Assembly (NCBI GenBank): GCA_030248215.1
Contig: JASANG010000866.1
Location: forward strand, 38,501-102,500
From: Enoplolaimus lenunculus
Taxonomy: Eukaryota > Nematoda > Enoplea > Enoplida > Thoracostomopsidae
Reading direction: 5' to 3'
Length of the DNA stretch: 64,000 nt
A model generated the notes under the pieces. That model saw only the letters and a program-made list of their open reading frames with translations. It ran no database searches and had not been told where the DNA came from. Positions 23,892-60,906 of this stretch are shown here, piece by piece. Within the stretch, counting starts at the first letter, position 1. Each line of letters begins with the position of its first letter. A program made the position numbers and the translations under genes.

Positions 23892-24099
23892 ATATTTTTT
23901 AATAGCTAAACGGCTTATGAAATGTGGTATGTTCATGAAAGCCTAAATTAAAAGCCACAGTATCATGTTACTTCTGTGAAATCTTCCGGTTAAAACCACT
24001 CATGAAATGCCGTTTAACGGTTGAAAAATCTATAATTTCAACCAGAAGCAACGTTAAATTTGCAGATTAAGCGCCAGCTAGAGGCAGGCTAACGTTCAC

Positions 24100-24240
24100 T
24101 CAAACTAATATTTCTGATATTTAAGAAAAAATTTGTTACATTTGTGAAATATGATTAGCAAGGTGCACTTGAAAAGTATTTCTGTTATAACAGAAATGTT
24201 TTCAAAAAACGTTTTGAAATAAAGTCTGAAAATAAACTTT
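24100..24240. repeat. Dispersed repeat shared with the window's right edge
   Basis: Contains TATTTCTGATATTTAAGAAA and AAGTATTTCTGTTATAACAG; about 85% alike to 63865-64000, same orientation. Boundaries and family unknown. Confidence 0.75.
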
Positions 24241-24504
24241 TTCAAGGTATTTTTAGAAAAATTGTCTTAAATATCAGCAAAACTTTTCAGATTTGCCACA
24301 GAAAACACTTTTCTGAATAAATTCAGAAATACTTTTTTGTGTGTTGTCGACAGGTATTGTTTGCTTTTTTCACAGGTGTGTTTAGTTTGATACGAGGCAA
24401 AGGTCCAACCACAAATGCTTATTAGTATTTTTTACGCTGAAGAGTACGCTTAGGCCTAGGCCTAAGCCACAAAATAAACCTGAACCTAAGCATAACCTAA
24501 ATGA

Positions 24505-24703
24505 GCCTAATCAACGGCAGAATGTTTTTCTGTAAGACTAGAATAGAGTAAGCTTAAGGTTTAGTGTGTTTTTTGCTTGGCTTTAGGCTTACGCTTAGGC
24601 TTAGACTTAGGATTATGCTCATTCTTACGCTTACGTTTAGGCTTAGGCTTAGGCTTAGCAATTTACTTATAATATTGTTCCGCCCCTGTTTTTTACATTG
24701 GCC
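24505..24703. mobile_element. Hexamer-core MITE, type A right end
   Basis: AATGTTTTTCTGTAAGACTA at the left (eroded terminus) and CCCCTGTTTTTTACATTGGCC at the right, TTAGGC core. Preceded by scattered hexamers from 24440. Confidence 0.72.
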
Positions 24704-25228
24704 ATTAAGTTATAGAAACGCTTACTGTATTGACCCGAAAGATGTGGAGGTAATAAAGGTCAGGCGATGGCGGCCGTATTTTGAGCATGAATCAATAGGA
24801 ATCTATATTCCTAATGTTAAAATCTGTAAATGGATGGAGTACACAATTTTTAGAGTCCATATATAGTCGGGACAGTAATACAGAAGGAATAACACGACAG
24901 CCGGGACAACAGGAAACCAAAACAGTAAGACCACAGAGACGTTAGAATAGCTGAGACAGTGGGCTAACAGCATTATGCTTAAACCTAGGCTAAGCCTAAA
25001 GTCTAAGCTGAAGCCTAAGCCCTAGAAATAGCCGGAGCCGTAAACCTAAGCCTAAGCCTACCCTTAGGTATAAGCTTACGCGCAGCATACTCTTTCTTCT
25101 CGAGAACCGTTACAAATCCAAATATTGACACCGGAATAAACATTTGTCAGAAGCAAACCCATAACATCAATTTTATTCAAATTTAAGGTCAAATCAGAAT
25201 TTCGTTAGAAGCTCAGTATTCAAAGACT
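24704..25228. other. Unassigned, with ACAG-rich and hexamer stretches
   Basis: An open stretch at 24715-24866 (with KDVEVIKVRRWRPYFE) has no recognised family. An ACAG/GACAG-rich tract lies at about 24868-24970, then degenerate CCTAAG hexamers at 24980-25080. Confidence 0.4.
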
Positions 25229-25424
25229 GACCCATGTTACTTTAACGGGCGTCCAGGATACTGATGGGTCTATAAAATAGTACGTTTAGATTCTAGATAA
25301 CATTTTTTTGCTTAGGCTTAGGCTTAGGCTTAGGAATAGGCTCATCCATACGCTGAGGCTTAGGCTTAGGCTTAGGAATATGCTTATATATACTACTGTT
25401 CCGCCCCTGTTCTATACATGGGTC
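25229..25424. mobile_element. Hexamer-core MITE, B left and A right end
   Basis: Left end GACCCATGTTACTTTAACGG with GCGTCCAGG is type B; right end CGCCCCTGTTCTATACATGG is type A. The flanks CAAAGACT and CGAAGACT match 7 of 8, so the hybrid inserted as one unit. Confidence 0.85.
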
Positions 25425-25689
25425 CGAAGACTTATAGCGAGATAAATTCAACGCTTAATTAAACACAAAAACAAAACTATTAAGTACCATGAAATTACCT
25501 TATCTTTAGCTTGCATTCTAAAATCACAGGCGGTCTCGGTTTTGATCTTGATTCTATATAACCGTACCATCTGGTGTTGCTTGAAATACGGTTATTTGCA
25601 AAAACGAAATTTAATATCAGAATGAATATATTGAATGTGTATCAGTCGAGTGTGTAAAATTAAGCTTGAATTGTTTTAATTTCAATATA

Positions 25690-26035
25690 AATTATTGTTT
25701 TAATTTTAAAAGAAAGCACGAAATGGATCAATTTTAAGACAAACATTTGTTTCAAATTTCTGGAAAACCCGACTTTAAACCAAAGAAGAATATAGGGTTG
25801 GTGTTATGGATCTACTTTGTAAAAGATTGAGTACCTTAGCTTTTAACGGTTCAGGTACTCAAACTTTCACAATGTGGACCCATAATGCCGGCCCTATGTT
25901 CCTCTTTGGTTTTAAGTCGTATTTTTTTCGAAATTTTAAGACAAAATTTTGTTTCAAATTTCACGAAGAAGCCGATTTTAAACAAGAGAGGAATGTAGGG
26001 CAGGCGTTATGGATCCACTTTGCGGCAGCTGGCAT
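25690..26035. repeat. Imperfect direct duplication of about 230 bp
   Basis: Two diverged copies each carry TTTTAAGACAAA, TTTGTTTCAAATTTC, GACTTTAAACC/GATTTTAAAC and TTATGGATC-ACTTTG. An 84-codon open frame across the second copy has no recognised motif. Confidence 0.55.
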
Positions 26036-26138
26036 ACCTGAACTGTTAAAGCTGAGGTAATAATCGGTGGCTGCCTTTCCAACTAAAAACTTTCAAGCGG
26101 TTAGTATTAATGTCAAGAGCGGATGAACCCACTCAATG

Positions 26139-26405
26139 ACAAGAGTATGCAACTGGGTACGTTCTGTGTTGGAACGACATGCATTTTTCGCTGCTTACCC
26201 CCTGATTTAGGGTGGAATTAAAACCTTGAAAGCAGACAAAACCTGTAGATGCACAATGCAAAACATAGTTGGCTATATTCCTGATTTAAATTTAGCTGTG
26301 TTCTGTATGCAGTTTCCCGTCTGTTAAATAAGGGGGGTATGGGCAAAACGCAACGCGCGGTGGTACTTTTCATGTCAAGCGTATTTTGGGAAGTTGCACA
26401 CTCTT
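26139..26405. mobile_element. MITE with ACAAGAGTATGCAACT ends
   Basis: Left ACAAGAGTATGCAACTGGG is inverted at the right (AAGTTGCACACTCTTGTT). A TGATTTAGGG block and AAACGCAACGCGCGG are shared with 14862-15105. No coding capacity. Confidence 0.6.
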
Positions 26406-26450
26406 GTTCAAAAGGTCATCATTGAGTATTGGTATTATTTACATATGGCA

Positions 26451-26526
26451 TAAAGTTGCAAAATTTGCCTTAAACAACTTTGAACCCATAAAGTTACAAA
26501 ATTTGCCTTAAACAACTTTGAACCCG
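26451..26526. repeat. 38-bp direct repeat, 2 copies
   Basis: Two adjacent copies of a unit containing AAAATTTGCCTTAAACAACT, differing at about one base. Confidence 0.85.
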
Positions 26527-27251
26527 AGTTTAAGAAAGTTTTAATCCAAAAACATGAAATTAAAAATCGAATATAGATTTTATTTAATTCCGAATAGAGA
26601 TCACGGAAAAGATTAAAAGATTATAGGTTACTAATTCTGAGTAAAACCTACTTCCTAAAACGCAAAATACATGAAGTCAAGATTTTTGTAAGTTAAGGGC
26701 TTACAATATACGTCGTAGACCAAGTTGTAATTTAGCCCAATTCCGAATTGGGTTAACCCAGGGCGTAATTACGACTTGGACTAGTCCACGGCGTAAATCT
26801 TTCTATGCGAGACAACTGCACGCGTTGTAGATTGGTTACTACCTTAATGCTATGTTCAAATTAGATGGCTAATGCCAGTACTATTTTCTGATCGGCTAAG
26901 TAATCACCACCTTTTGGCTACAGAACAGTTTGTTTTAGAGAACAAGTGGAATCAAGCGGGATTACGCCTATCAAGCAACCAATCGGAAAACGCACAGCTC
27001 TACGAGACACGATTCCGCCTTAGGCTAACCCAAGTCTTAATTCCGGTTTGTACTAGCTCATTTAGGGTTTGGTCTGCATTACGACTTTAGCTACGATATA
27101 TACTATGAAAATTTCAAAGATGGTTTTGTTGTGTTCCAAAACTTTTTTACAAAAATCTCTAAATGGTCAACATTAAACTCGCCCCTCCCACTGGGTATGC
27201 CCTTTGCAGAACATACAATACCTGCATCCCGTGTATTGAAAGGTAAGTTAC

Positions 27252-27330
27252 CAAAAGGGTCCAACACGTAGGTGTGAACACGGATTCTTGTTATAGAATT
27301 GTCGTTGAATTCGTAGAATTTAGAGGCCAT
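27252..27330 (-). CDS. Candidate first exon of an unknown gene
   Basis: ATG in a favourable context (ACAATGGCC) opens MASKFYEFNDNSITRIRVHT then YVLDPF, followed by a donor-like GTAACT. The frame stays open without splicing to 27103. On the opposite strand a consensus GTAAGT follows MVNIKLAPPTGYALC, so strand is ambiguous. No family recognised and no second exon found. Confidence 0.2.
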
Positions 27331-27469
27331 TGTATCATAACTTCCTTAATCAAATTCAAAACTACGCAAAATCCCAGGCATACGCTGGTAGTTTTTAAAT
27401 GCTCTGACGTTGGACATTTAGTTCACAGCCTATATAGCGTAAAGTTCTCAACTAAACCGTGACACTAAT

Positions 27470-29389
27470 AGAATTAGGATACAATTCCAAGTAAAGATAT
27501 GGTTGGATATACGTCTTCTAGACTGCGCAGAAAGGGTAGTAAATAGAATCAAATACAAGGTTTTGATTTTTGAAAGCCAGCAAAATATTATTTTGCAATT
27601 CAGAAGCTGATATCGAAGGTTGGTAAGCTAAAAAACGAACAAAGTTGTAGGAACCACGAATCAGCGTGTAGATTGATTGTAAAAATCACGGAAACGAATA
27701 GTGATCATAATAACGGAAATGAAAACGAATAACGAATATTCCCTGAAATAATTAGCAATTCAAAAAGTTCAATAATAATTACTACGAGACGTTTTTGAAA
27801 CAATAGGGAAAACTTAAATTTTAAATTAATTTCTATATACACTATTATAATTAATACTTTACATTTACAATCTTCTATTGAACTTTAGACCGGTTAATTT
27901 TCCACAAGGCGAGTGCAAGAAAACGTAGACGACGTATAACGAAAGCAGACACCAAATTTTATCGTACGCAACAACAGTAATGTTGTGCAGTTACCGCTTT
28001 TTCTATTGGCCGGCCGGTCATTGGCCGCTGGTCGGTCAATAGACAAATGTTAAATATCAAGCGTTTTTATAATAATATCGCTACGTTTCTAGAAGCTATA
28101 CCAATCATTTTATACCCAATTGAACGACAAGTAATCTCGTTGTGTAATATAAACGTTAACTAACAACAAGTTCAGTAGTAATCTCATATGCTTTAATAGA
28201 AGACAGTTTACCATATTGTTTCTAAATATTTTTACATATTACAACATCTGTACAAAATATTGCCGATCACTCTCCCTTCATTGCAAATAATACGACGAAA
28301 ACCTTAATGATCAAAATAGCGGCCCATGTACACAGAGGGTCGTCCCGCTGTCCCGGGACGACGACATGCAGGAGTGCAGCGTAGGCAAACCAGCGATAAA
28401 AGTCGCCTGGTAAATACGTATTATTATATTTATGCACACTATACACAGGCGTAGCAAGAGAGGTTTCAGGGGTCAACTGCCTCCCGTTTGGTAATTCATT
28501 TGCAGGAACAGCTAAAATTTCTAATAAAGTAATTAACTGTCTTTTTGGCGCTTTTGGTGAGAGAATTGCTTTGTGCGCGAGGCTTAAACGCGACAGCCCC
28601 ATCCTGCATTAGGTTCCTTTGACATAGCATGGGTTTGTGGGGGGCAGTAGCCGAATTTTTTATACACAGTAAACAAGGGCGTAGGCAAAAGGGTTTTAGG
28701 TATCAACTCGACCTGTTTGAATTAGAAATTAGATACTGTATCCGGCTTATTATCACCTAAAAATTTTGCCTGCGGCTCGATTTACGTTACATCTATATAT
28801 TTCTGACATTGTGCGGCAATAAATGCTTACCCGTTTTCAAACTGTATGCACAACTCGTAGCTATCACCAACAAGCAAAATTTAAACCTAAACTAACTTTA
28901 TATTGAACCTAGTGCTAAAAATATTACTTTTCAAAGTCCTTGATTGGTGAGAAAATCTGTTCCTGATCACATTATTAATATTCCCTTTATTATTGTCAAA
29001 AGATGGTTTATATACCTACTTCTGTGAAAGATTTCACTTTCTAAGAGGCAATGAAACCCAGATCATCTGAAACGGTTTATCTCTGACTACACGAGCTGTT
29101 TAAAATACAACTGCAACCAAAGTAGTTTCAACCAGTAATTCAATCTTGACATTGACCATAACGATATCAGCATCAATATTTTTGATTTCAACTACATTTT
29201 TCAATTCAAAGTCTAAGTGTGATTAAAAATAACACAGTAATGATGTCACTTTGTTTTTATTTTTTTCTGTGATAAGCAATTACTGGCTGGCAGGCCACTA
29301 ACCGGTCGACCGGCCGTCTGCGAATCAATGACCGACCTACCGATTCCTGGCCGGCGCACAACACTAAGCAACAAACATACGGTTACATC
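27470..29389. other. Intergenic with repeat scraps
   Basis: Includes GGCCGGCCGGTCATTGGCC-type sequence near 28007 and a related GACCGGCCGTC patch near 29310. Copies of a GCGTAGCAAGAGAGGTTTCAG motif occur at 28447, 28680 and 33230. The 111-codon minus frame at 28267-28602 is partly made of that repeat. Confidence 0.45.
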
Positions 29390-29820
29390 CTGTTAGGGTG
29401 GTGCTATACTTTTGATGATTTCCGCCACCGTCCGTCACCAATCAGTACCATACCATAACACGCGTGTATTGACGCATGACGTGACACAGCATATTATTTT
29501 GCAAACAAATACGGTTACATCTTGTTAGGGTGGCACTATAAAACTAATGTTTAATTTCAGGGGCGTAACAGTAGATTAAACGTATTCCTAAGCCTAAACC
29601 AAAGCGTAAGCGTTGCAATAGTGAGTTCCTAAGCCTAAGCCTAAGCCTAAGCAAAAAATGTAATCTAGAAACTAAACACCCACCAGAGACTTGGACGCCC
29701 CTTAAAGTAACATGGGCCATACTTTTGGTGATTTCCGGCGCCGTCCGTCAGCGTTCGTTACCATAACACACGTGTATTGACGCATGGCACAGTATAACGG
29801 CACGCGTAGCGTTCGCTTAA
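29390..29820. mobile_element. TTAGGGTGGTGC MITE, duplicated and interrupted
   Basis: Two direct copies begin GGTTACATCCTGTTAGGGTG (29387) and GGTTACATCTTGTTAGGGTG (about 29510). The second is split after GGTGGCACTATA by a hexamer-core MITE (29542-29718) and resumes with ATACTTTTGGTGATTTCC. Confidence 0.75.
29542..29718. mobile_element. Hexamer-core MITE, type B, nested
   Basis: Right end CCCCTTAAAGTAACATGGGC is intact; left end diverged (AATTTCAGGGGCGTAACAG). It sits inside the TTAGGGTGGTGC MITE, so it is the younger insertion. Confidence 0.82.
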
Positions 29821-31747
29821 ACTTAGGTTTAGAACGCCAGCAGATGTATATGCAGTACGGAAAGAAACATTTTTTCAATGCTTAACCTTACGAAAGAGAA
29901 GAAAATCGAAGAAATATAATGGTAATAAACATGGTATGATTTCCACATTTATGCAGTTATGCGGCTAAAGATAACAGTGTAGTCTGTGTAGCCTTTTTAG
30001 TTTTGAAAGCAATTATTTTTGCTTCAATGATAAACGACAGATAAGCATTTGGTGTCTTGAGAATACAACGAATGTTTGGAAAAATAAAACCCAATATGAG
30101 ATCTGTTAAGAATTATTTTTGTCTTAAAATTAGGAGTGTATGCAAGGAGGCATACCAGGCTGTAAACGGATAGTAGAAATAACGGAAACGGAAGACGAGT
30201 ATTGAAGTATAAAGATTCAAAGATGTTTTATTTTTCTGCCGACCCAATTGACGTATGCAAATATTCACAGAAGTTTCTCGAATTTTAAAGACAAAATAAC
30301 GTATACACGGGCAATTTTATATTCTTGGATAAATTTCGTAATTTTTATTTCATTTTGAACAATTGCAGCATATCTATAATGAAAAATTGCCAGATATATT
30401 TCATTTAAGACTAAATTTTGAGCATACAGAAGTTCCGGTATTTGTATAACCGAAACAGAAAAGGTAACGGATAACGATTTTTAACGGAAACTGAAACAGA
30501 AACGGATATCCGGTTACACCCTGGTGCATAGTGAGACACTTCTACAGTATGCAGAATAACCAGCAGATTTAAGCAAATTTTCTCGATCGCTACGCTTGCT
30601 GATAAGTGTTTTACATTTGATAGTAACACTTTCAAATATGAAATCCTGGCTACACCCTTGTTTGGAATATTTGAAGCTTAATATTGTTCATGTGCACGGA
30701 TTGAAATTGTCGGAAAGACACGAAAAGATGCAACCATGACAAGTATCTTGATAGCTGACTACTGAGATCCATACAGACAAACGTGTATACATTTAAAAAA
30801 TATAGTGCAGAAAATTTTAAACGCAAAAAAATTATGCAGGGTCCACAATAAAAGACGTACCGCCGGTAGCGTAAAATGGAATTCCGTTTGAAAATTAAAG
30901 GTTTAGAACAATTTTAAATTCCGGGTAATTGAAATGTTTTCGTATGTGTAGTCAAGGATGCTGTTTTAGTATCAAAATTATTGTTTGCAAACTGCGACAA
31001 AAAACTTTCAATCAGTTTACAAACTAACTTTAAATTATGTGATATTTTAATCCAATTCCAGACGACGTAAAATTTTATTATAAAGTCTTAATTTTCTAAA
31101 ATTAAAAAAACTTTTAATTGCAATTTTAAAACTGTACAAATTAATGGTGTAATTAACCAATTATCAAGCTTATAAGCTAAACTGACTAAGTTAAAACTAA
31201 GGTTAACTTTAGTCTTGGCGACCCAAATATTTAAAACCATTGATGACGAGACAAATACACTAACACATGTGTGAGTGTGTTTGTTCGTGTTTGATAGGCT
31301 TGCTGTTTTATGCTTCATTTCTCAAGTTAGTATGGAACTATTAATACCCTCGCTTAACCAGATAGAAGGTACAACGACTTAAAAGACTCCGTGATGTTTT
31401 ACTGCTTGAGCGTATGAATGGTCAAGTGTCTGTTCATGGTACATCCTTGCTAATTTACTAAACTAGCAATAGGTGCTATAGATAAGAATATGACTACTTG
31501 GGGTTTGATTTATTAAAATTTTTTACACAAAATACAATACGAATACATAAAAAATATATGCAAATAAAGAAAAAAATCAATTTAATACATATTTTTAGCA
31601 CAATTTTCCGTCACAGCTATCAAAACTACATGAGAAATGTACAATTTGAATACTAAAACTTAAAATCATCAAACAGTGGCAGATACAACTATTAGCGAGC
31701 GAAACGAGCAAGAAGCTTGACGTGAAATTCAGCGGTAAATAAATTTT
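29821..31747. other. Intergenic, unassigned
   Basis: A CGGAAACGG/CGGATAACG-rich dispersed repeat lies at about 30160-30210 and, inverted in sense, 30455-30530. Otherwise AT-rich without supported exons. Confidence 0.45.
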
Positions 31748-32088
31748 GACCAATGTAAACAACAGGGGCGGAACAGTATTATAAACATATTCCTAAGCCT
31801 AAGCCTACGACGAAGCATAAGCCCAGGCGTACGAATGAGCATATTCCTAAGCCTAAGCCAAAGCCTAAGCCTAAGCCTACGACGAAGCCTAAGCCCAGGC
31901 GTACGAATGAGCATATTCCTAAGCCTAAGCCTAAGCCTACGACGAAGCCTAAGCCTAAGCGTATGAATGAGCATATTCCAAAGTCTAAGCCTAAACCTAA
32001 GCCAAGCAAAAAAATTAGTTTAAAGCTTATGCTTTACTCTATTGCCGTCCCATAGAAAAACGTTCCGCCCCTGATCTTTACATGGGCC
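31748..32088. mobile_element. Hexamer-core MITE, type A, expanded core
   Basis: CCAATGTAAACAACAGGGGC at the left and CCCCTGATCTTTACATGGGC at the right. The core holds three tandem blocks of about 60 bp, each with GCATATTCCTAAGCC, CTACGACGAAGC and GCGTACGAATGA, making this the longest copy in the window. Confidence 0.9.
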
Positions 32089-32275
32089 AATATTTTAAAC
32101 AATCTTTCGCAAAAATATGAAACAGTAAATGAACAGAGCTACAGCACTCAAAGGTGTCGCAACACTTGTACGATTTTCAAAATAGCAATGTCGCTAAAAC
32201 GTTGAAAATCACAATCGCGGGCTACAACCCGCTTAAATGTTCTTAAATGTTCATGTTGGGAAAGCGAAGTGGCCC

Positions 32276-32467
32276 GGCCAATGTTACTTTAATGGGCGTA
32301 ACAGTAGATTAGGCGTATTCCTAAGCGTAAGCGTAAGCCTACGCGTTGCAAAAATGTGTTCATAAGCCTAAGCCTACGCCTAAGCAAAAAATTGTAAATC
32401 TAGAATCTGAACCCACTCGTTTACAGACCCACCAGAAATCTTTACGCCCCTTAAAGTAACAAGGGCC
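32276..32467. mobile_element. Hexamer-core MITE, type B
   Basis: GGCCAATGTTACTTTAATGG at the left and CCCCTTAAAGTAACAAGGGC at the right. The flanks AGTGGCCC and AGTGGGCC match 7 of 8. Confidence 0.9.
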
Positions 32468-32610
32468 AGTGGGCCCGTAGCTAACGGGTTCAGCCCACCC
32501 CCTGCAAAATTTTCAACATTTCTTGTAAGTCATTAAAAATTCTTGTATGCCCTCCAAAAAAATTTTAGCCACCCCCCAAGCAAGGAAAGCTGGCTACCGG
32601 CCTGAAGCGA
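32468..32610. repeat. GGCCCGTAGCCAG dispersed repeat
   Basis: Begins GGGCCCGTAGCTAACGGG and ends AAGCTGGCTACCGGCC, directly abutting the preceding MITE. Core TTTTCAACATTTCTTGTAAG. Confidence 0.65.
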
Positions 32611-32879
32611 AACGCTGACAGGGAAGCTGAACCGTCTTGTAACTTTGTGGACTTTGTTCGTATTAGAGATGGATTATTAATGACGCTGCAGGTGAAATTC
32701 TAGGGTGAAATAACGCATGAGACGATAGATTTAAGTAAGGTTGTAGGTTGACATTAATTGAAAAATTGCAAGGTAGCGGGCCTTGTCAATTTTTCACCAA
32801 AAATATTCCGAAGGATGGGGGCGAATATCGTCCCCTCCGCCTTCCCTCTGTATCCGCTAGAATTAAACAAAAATAAAGT

Positions 32880-33717
32880 CGACAGATTAAATTTATTGTT
32901 GCAGTGACGTTTGAATTGTTTTTATCTTTCTACCCTTCTGTTGAAAAATTGGAGCGGAACCAGGGCACAGCTGAGATTTCAGAAAGGGGTAACGTTGGAT
33001 TTTGCAAACGATTTTTTGACTTCAACTGGAAAAAATGTCTAAAATCCCTGAACAACAATCCCATAAACGGGTTGACCCCTGACCCGCACAGGCTACGCCC
33101 TTGAGCCAAACTAACTTGGTCAAATGGTTTCATTTTGGTCCTCAACTGGAATCTAAGCATCGCAGAAGGGAGGCTCAGTACCGTTGCACCCCAAATGCTA
33201 AAATACCATTCAATCGAAACAGGGGCGCATGGGTGTAGCCAGGGTAGGTTCAGGGGTCAACGCCTTCCCTACTTTTTGTTCTTTTTATCCAGGGTTTTTT
33301 CGCATCTTTTCAAGCGGTAAACACCACACTTCGATGTATATCTGGCGCTTGTTAGGCTAACCCCCACACCAGGGTTAATTTTACAGAAGGCGAAAGTTAC
33401 CGTCCACAGTATTTATATTATTATATCATCATATGCTTAGGCTTAGGTTTCAGCTTAAATTTACGTTGAACCTTAGGTTCACTCTTAGGTTAAGGCTAAC
33501 GCGTAGACTACGATCATATGTAATGGCTTACGTTTCAGCTTAATTTTACGTTGAACCTTAGGTTCACTCTTTTAGGTTAAGGCTAACGTGTAGACTACGG
33601 TATGCGTAGAATGGAAAGTTGATGAGATTGACAAAGTAAACAAGTCGTATTTTAGCACATAACATCATACGAAAATCGTGGCTGCGCCCATGACGCGAGG
33701 TATCAATATTAATCGTT
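32880..33717 (-). other. PRKD 3' flank, probable 3' UTR
   Basis: Sequence downstream of the stop codon. It contains an imperfect direct duplication of about 105 bp (33433-33602) built from TTAGGC-like and TTAGGTTAAGGC motifs, then dispersed-repeat sequence. The nearest canonical AATAAA on the minus strand that I found is at 32892-32897, 820 bp past the stop, so the true cleavage site is uncertain. Confidence 0.4.
33433..33602. repeat. 105-bp direct duplication in PRKD 3' flank
   Basis: Two copies share ACGTTGAACCTTAGGTTCAC and TTAAGGCTAACGCGTAGACT. They consist of TTAGGC-like hexamers and lie about 120 bp after the PRKD stop, so they are probably transcribed in its 3' UTR. Confidence 0.8.
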
Positions 33718-59494
<25,777 letters not shown>

Positions 59495-59728
59495 AACGTT
59501 TGAATTTTGGTTACGTAAGCTCAAATAACAGAATACCCTTTAATTTCGAAGCGAGTGCCATAATTGTAATAATTAATTTATTGTATCTTTAATATTATTT
59601 ACTTCGAAGATTATTAATTTACGTCTAAAATCCATCGGTATAATCCGGTATATGTTGTAGTACAAATTGCTAAACAGGGTATTAATATACATGTCTTTAT
59701 GCAACACTTCCCTTCAAATAATCAAAAT
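59495..59728 (-). other. PRKD 5' flank, possible 5' UTR or promoter
   Basis: AT-rich sequence upstream of the start codon, with an in-frame TAA at 59542-59540. No convincing core promoter element identified. A long repeat element begins 235 bp upstream. Confidence 0.35.
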
Positions 59729-60686
59729 AACCAGTCGTAGTGGGACTACATTTATTGAGCGAAGCTCGAACACACATAAGCAATTAAGGTAATATGCAAA
59801 TTAGTTATTAGCTAACTATTCATTTATCGGTTTTGGAGGTTTGTAAGCAATGTCCTCAGATTCCTCGCACCCAAAAACCCTTCAGCCACCCTATAATTTT
59901 TGGAATAATTTAAAAAATCCTAATTTTGTCTTGTCAATTAAGCTAATATGCAAATTAACTATTAGCTAACTATTCAATTATCGGTTTTGGAAGTTTGTAA
60001 ACAATTTAGTCAGATTCCTCGCACTCAAAAACCTTCAGTGAACCCTAAAAATTATTGAAATAATTTAAAAAGTCCTAGTTTTGTCTTGTCAATTAAGCTA
60101 TTATGCAAATTAGTTATTAGCTAACTATTCAATTATCGGTTTTGGATGTTTATAAACTATTTATACAAATTCTTCGCACCTAAAAACCCTTTAGGGCTGA
60201 AATTATATTGCTTTTAACCTTAATAATTAGTGAAATATTGTAAAAAGTCTTAATTTAGGCTTATAAACTATGCTAATATGCAAATTATCTATTAGCTAAC
60301 TGCTCAATTATCGGTTTTGGAAGTTTGTAAACAGTCTACGCAGATTCCTCGCACCCAAAAACCCTTTAATGCTAAAATTAGATTGCTTCTAACTGTAATA
60401 ATTAGTGAAATATTGTGGAAAGAACTAATTTAGGCTTAATTAGTTATGCAAATTAGCCTGTAGCTAATAAACGGCTCCAAATTTTAAAACCCCAATGCGA
60501 GGTTAACACCCCAGGATTATTGGTTTTCAAACAAAAAAAGTTTATCAAAATCGGTTCAGCCGTTCCTGAGATTCTTTTCGGACGGACAGACGGACGGACG
60601 GACATCCACCTTTCGACCCCCAAGTACAACACATAAAACGCTTCGCGAAACTCCGACCTTCGCTCGGAGTTTCGCTTCGCTCAATA
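59729..60686 (+). mobile_element. Long ATTGAGCGAAGC element, copy 2
   Basis: AACCAGTCGTAGTGGG then ATTGAGCGAAGCTCGAA at the left; TTTCGCTTCGCTCAATA at the right. Four internal repeats of about 170-180 bp, each containing ATATGCAAATTA, TTAGCTAACT and TTATCGGTTTTGG. A GACGGACGGACGGAC tract and a CTCCGACC-TTC-GCTCGGAG hairpin precede the right end. About 300 bp longer than copy 1, from two extra internal units. Confidence 0.85.
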
Positions 60687-60906
60687 AAAAATATAAACCT
60701 ATTTTTGTGTTGCCAGCCCTTGAAACATTTTTTTGAACTGCCCTGATACAATTGTCAAAAACGCGTATTTACCCATTTGTTAATACGGGCATAACGCTAA
60801 TAAAATACTGATTGTTGTTCAGTGCAATAAGACGCAAACTCGACGACAGCAAATTGCTAAAATTGCAAAATATAATAAGTTTTACTGCAAATCGGTCAAA
60901 ATATAT

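Noticed and set aside
28267-28602. 111-codon minus-strand frame with a hydrophobic tail
   Set aside because: Its first half is a dispersed repeat (GCGTAGC...GGTTTCAG motif seen at 28680 and 33230) and its second half has a GGCCCATGTA motif like a MITE end; no family recognised.
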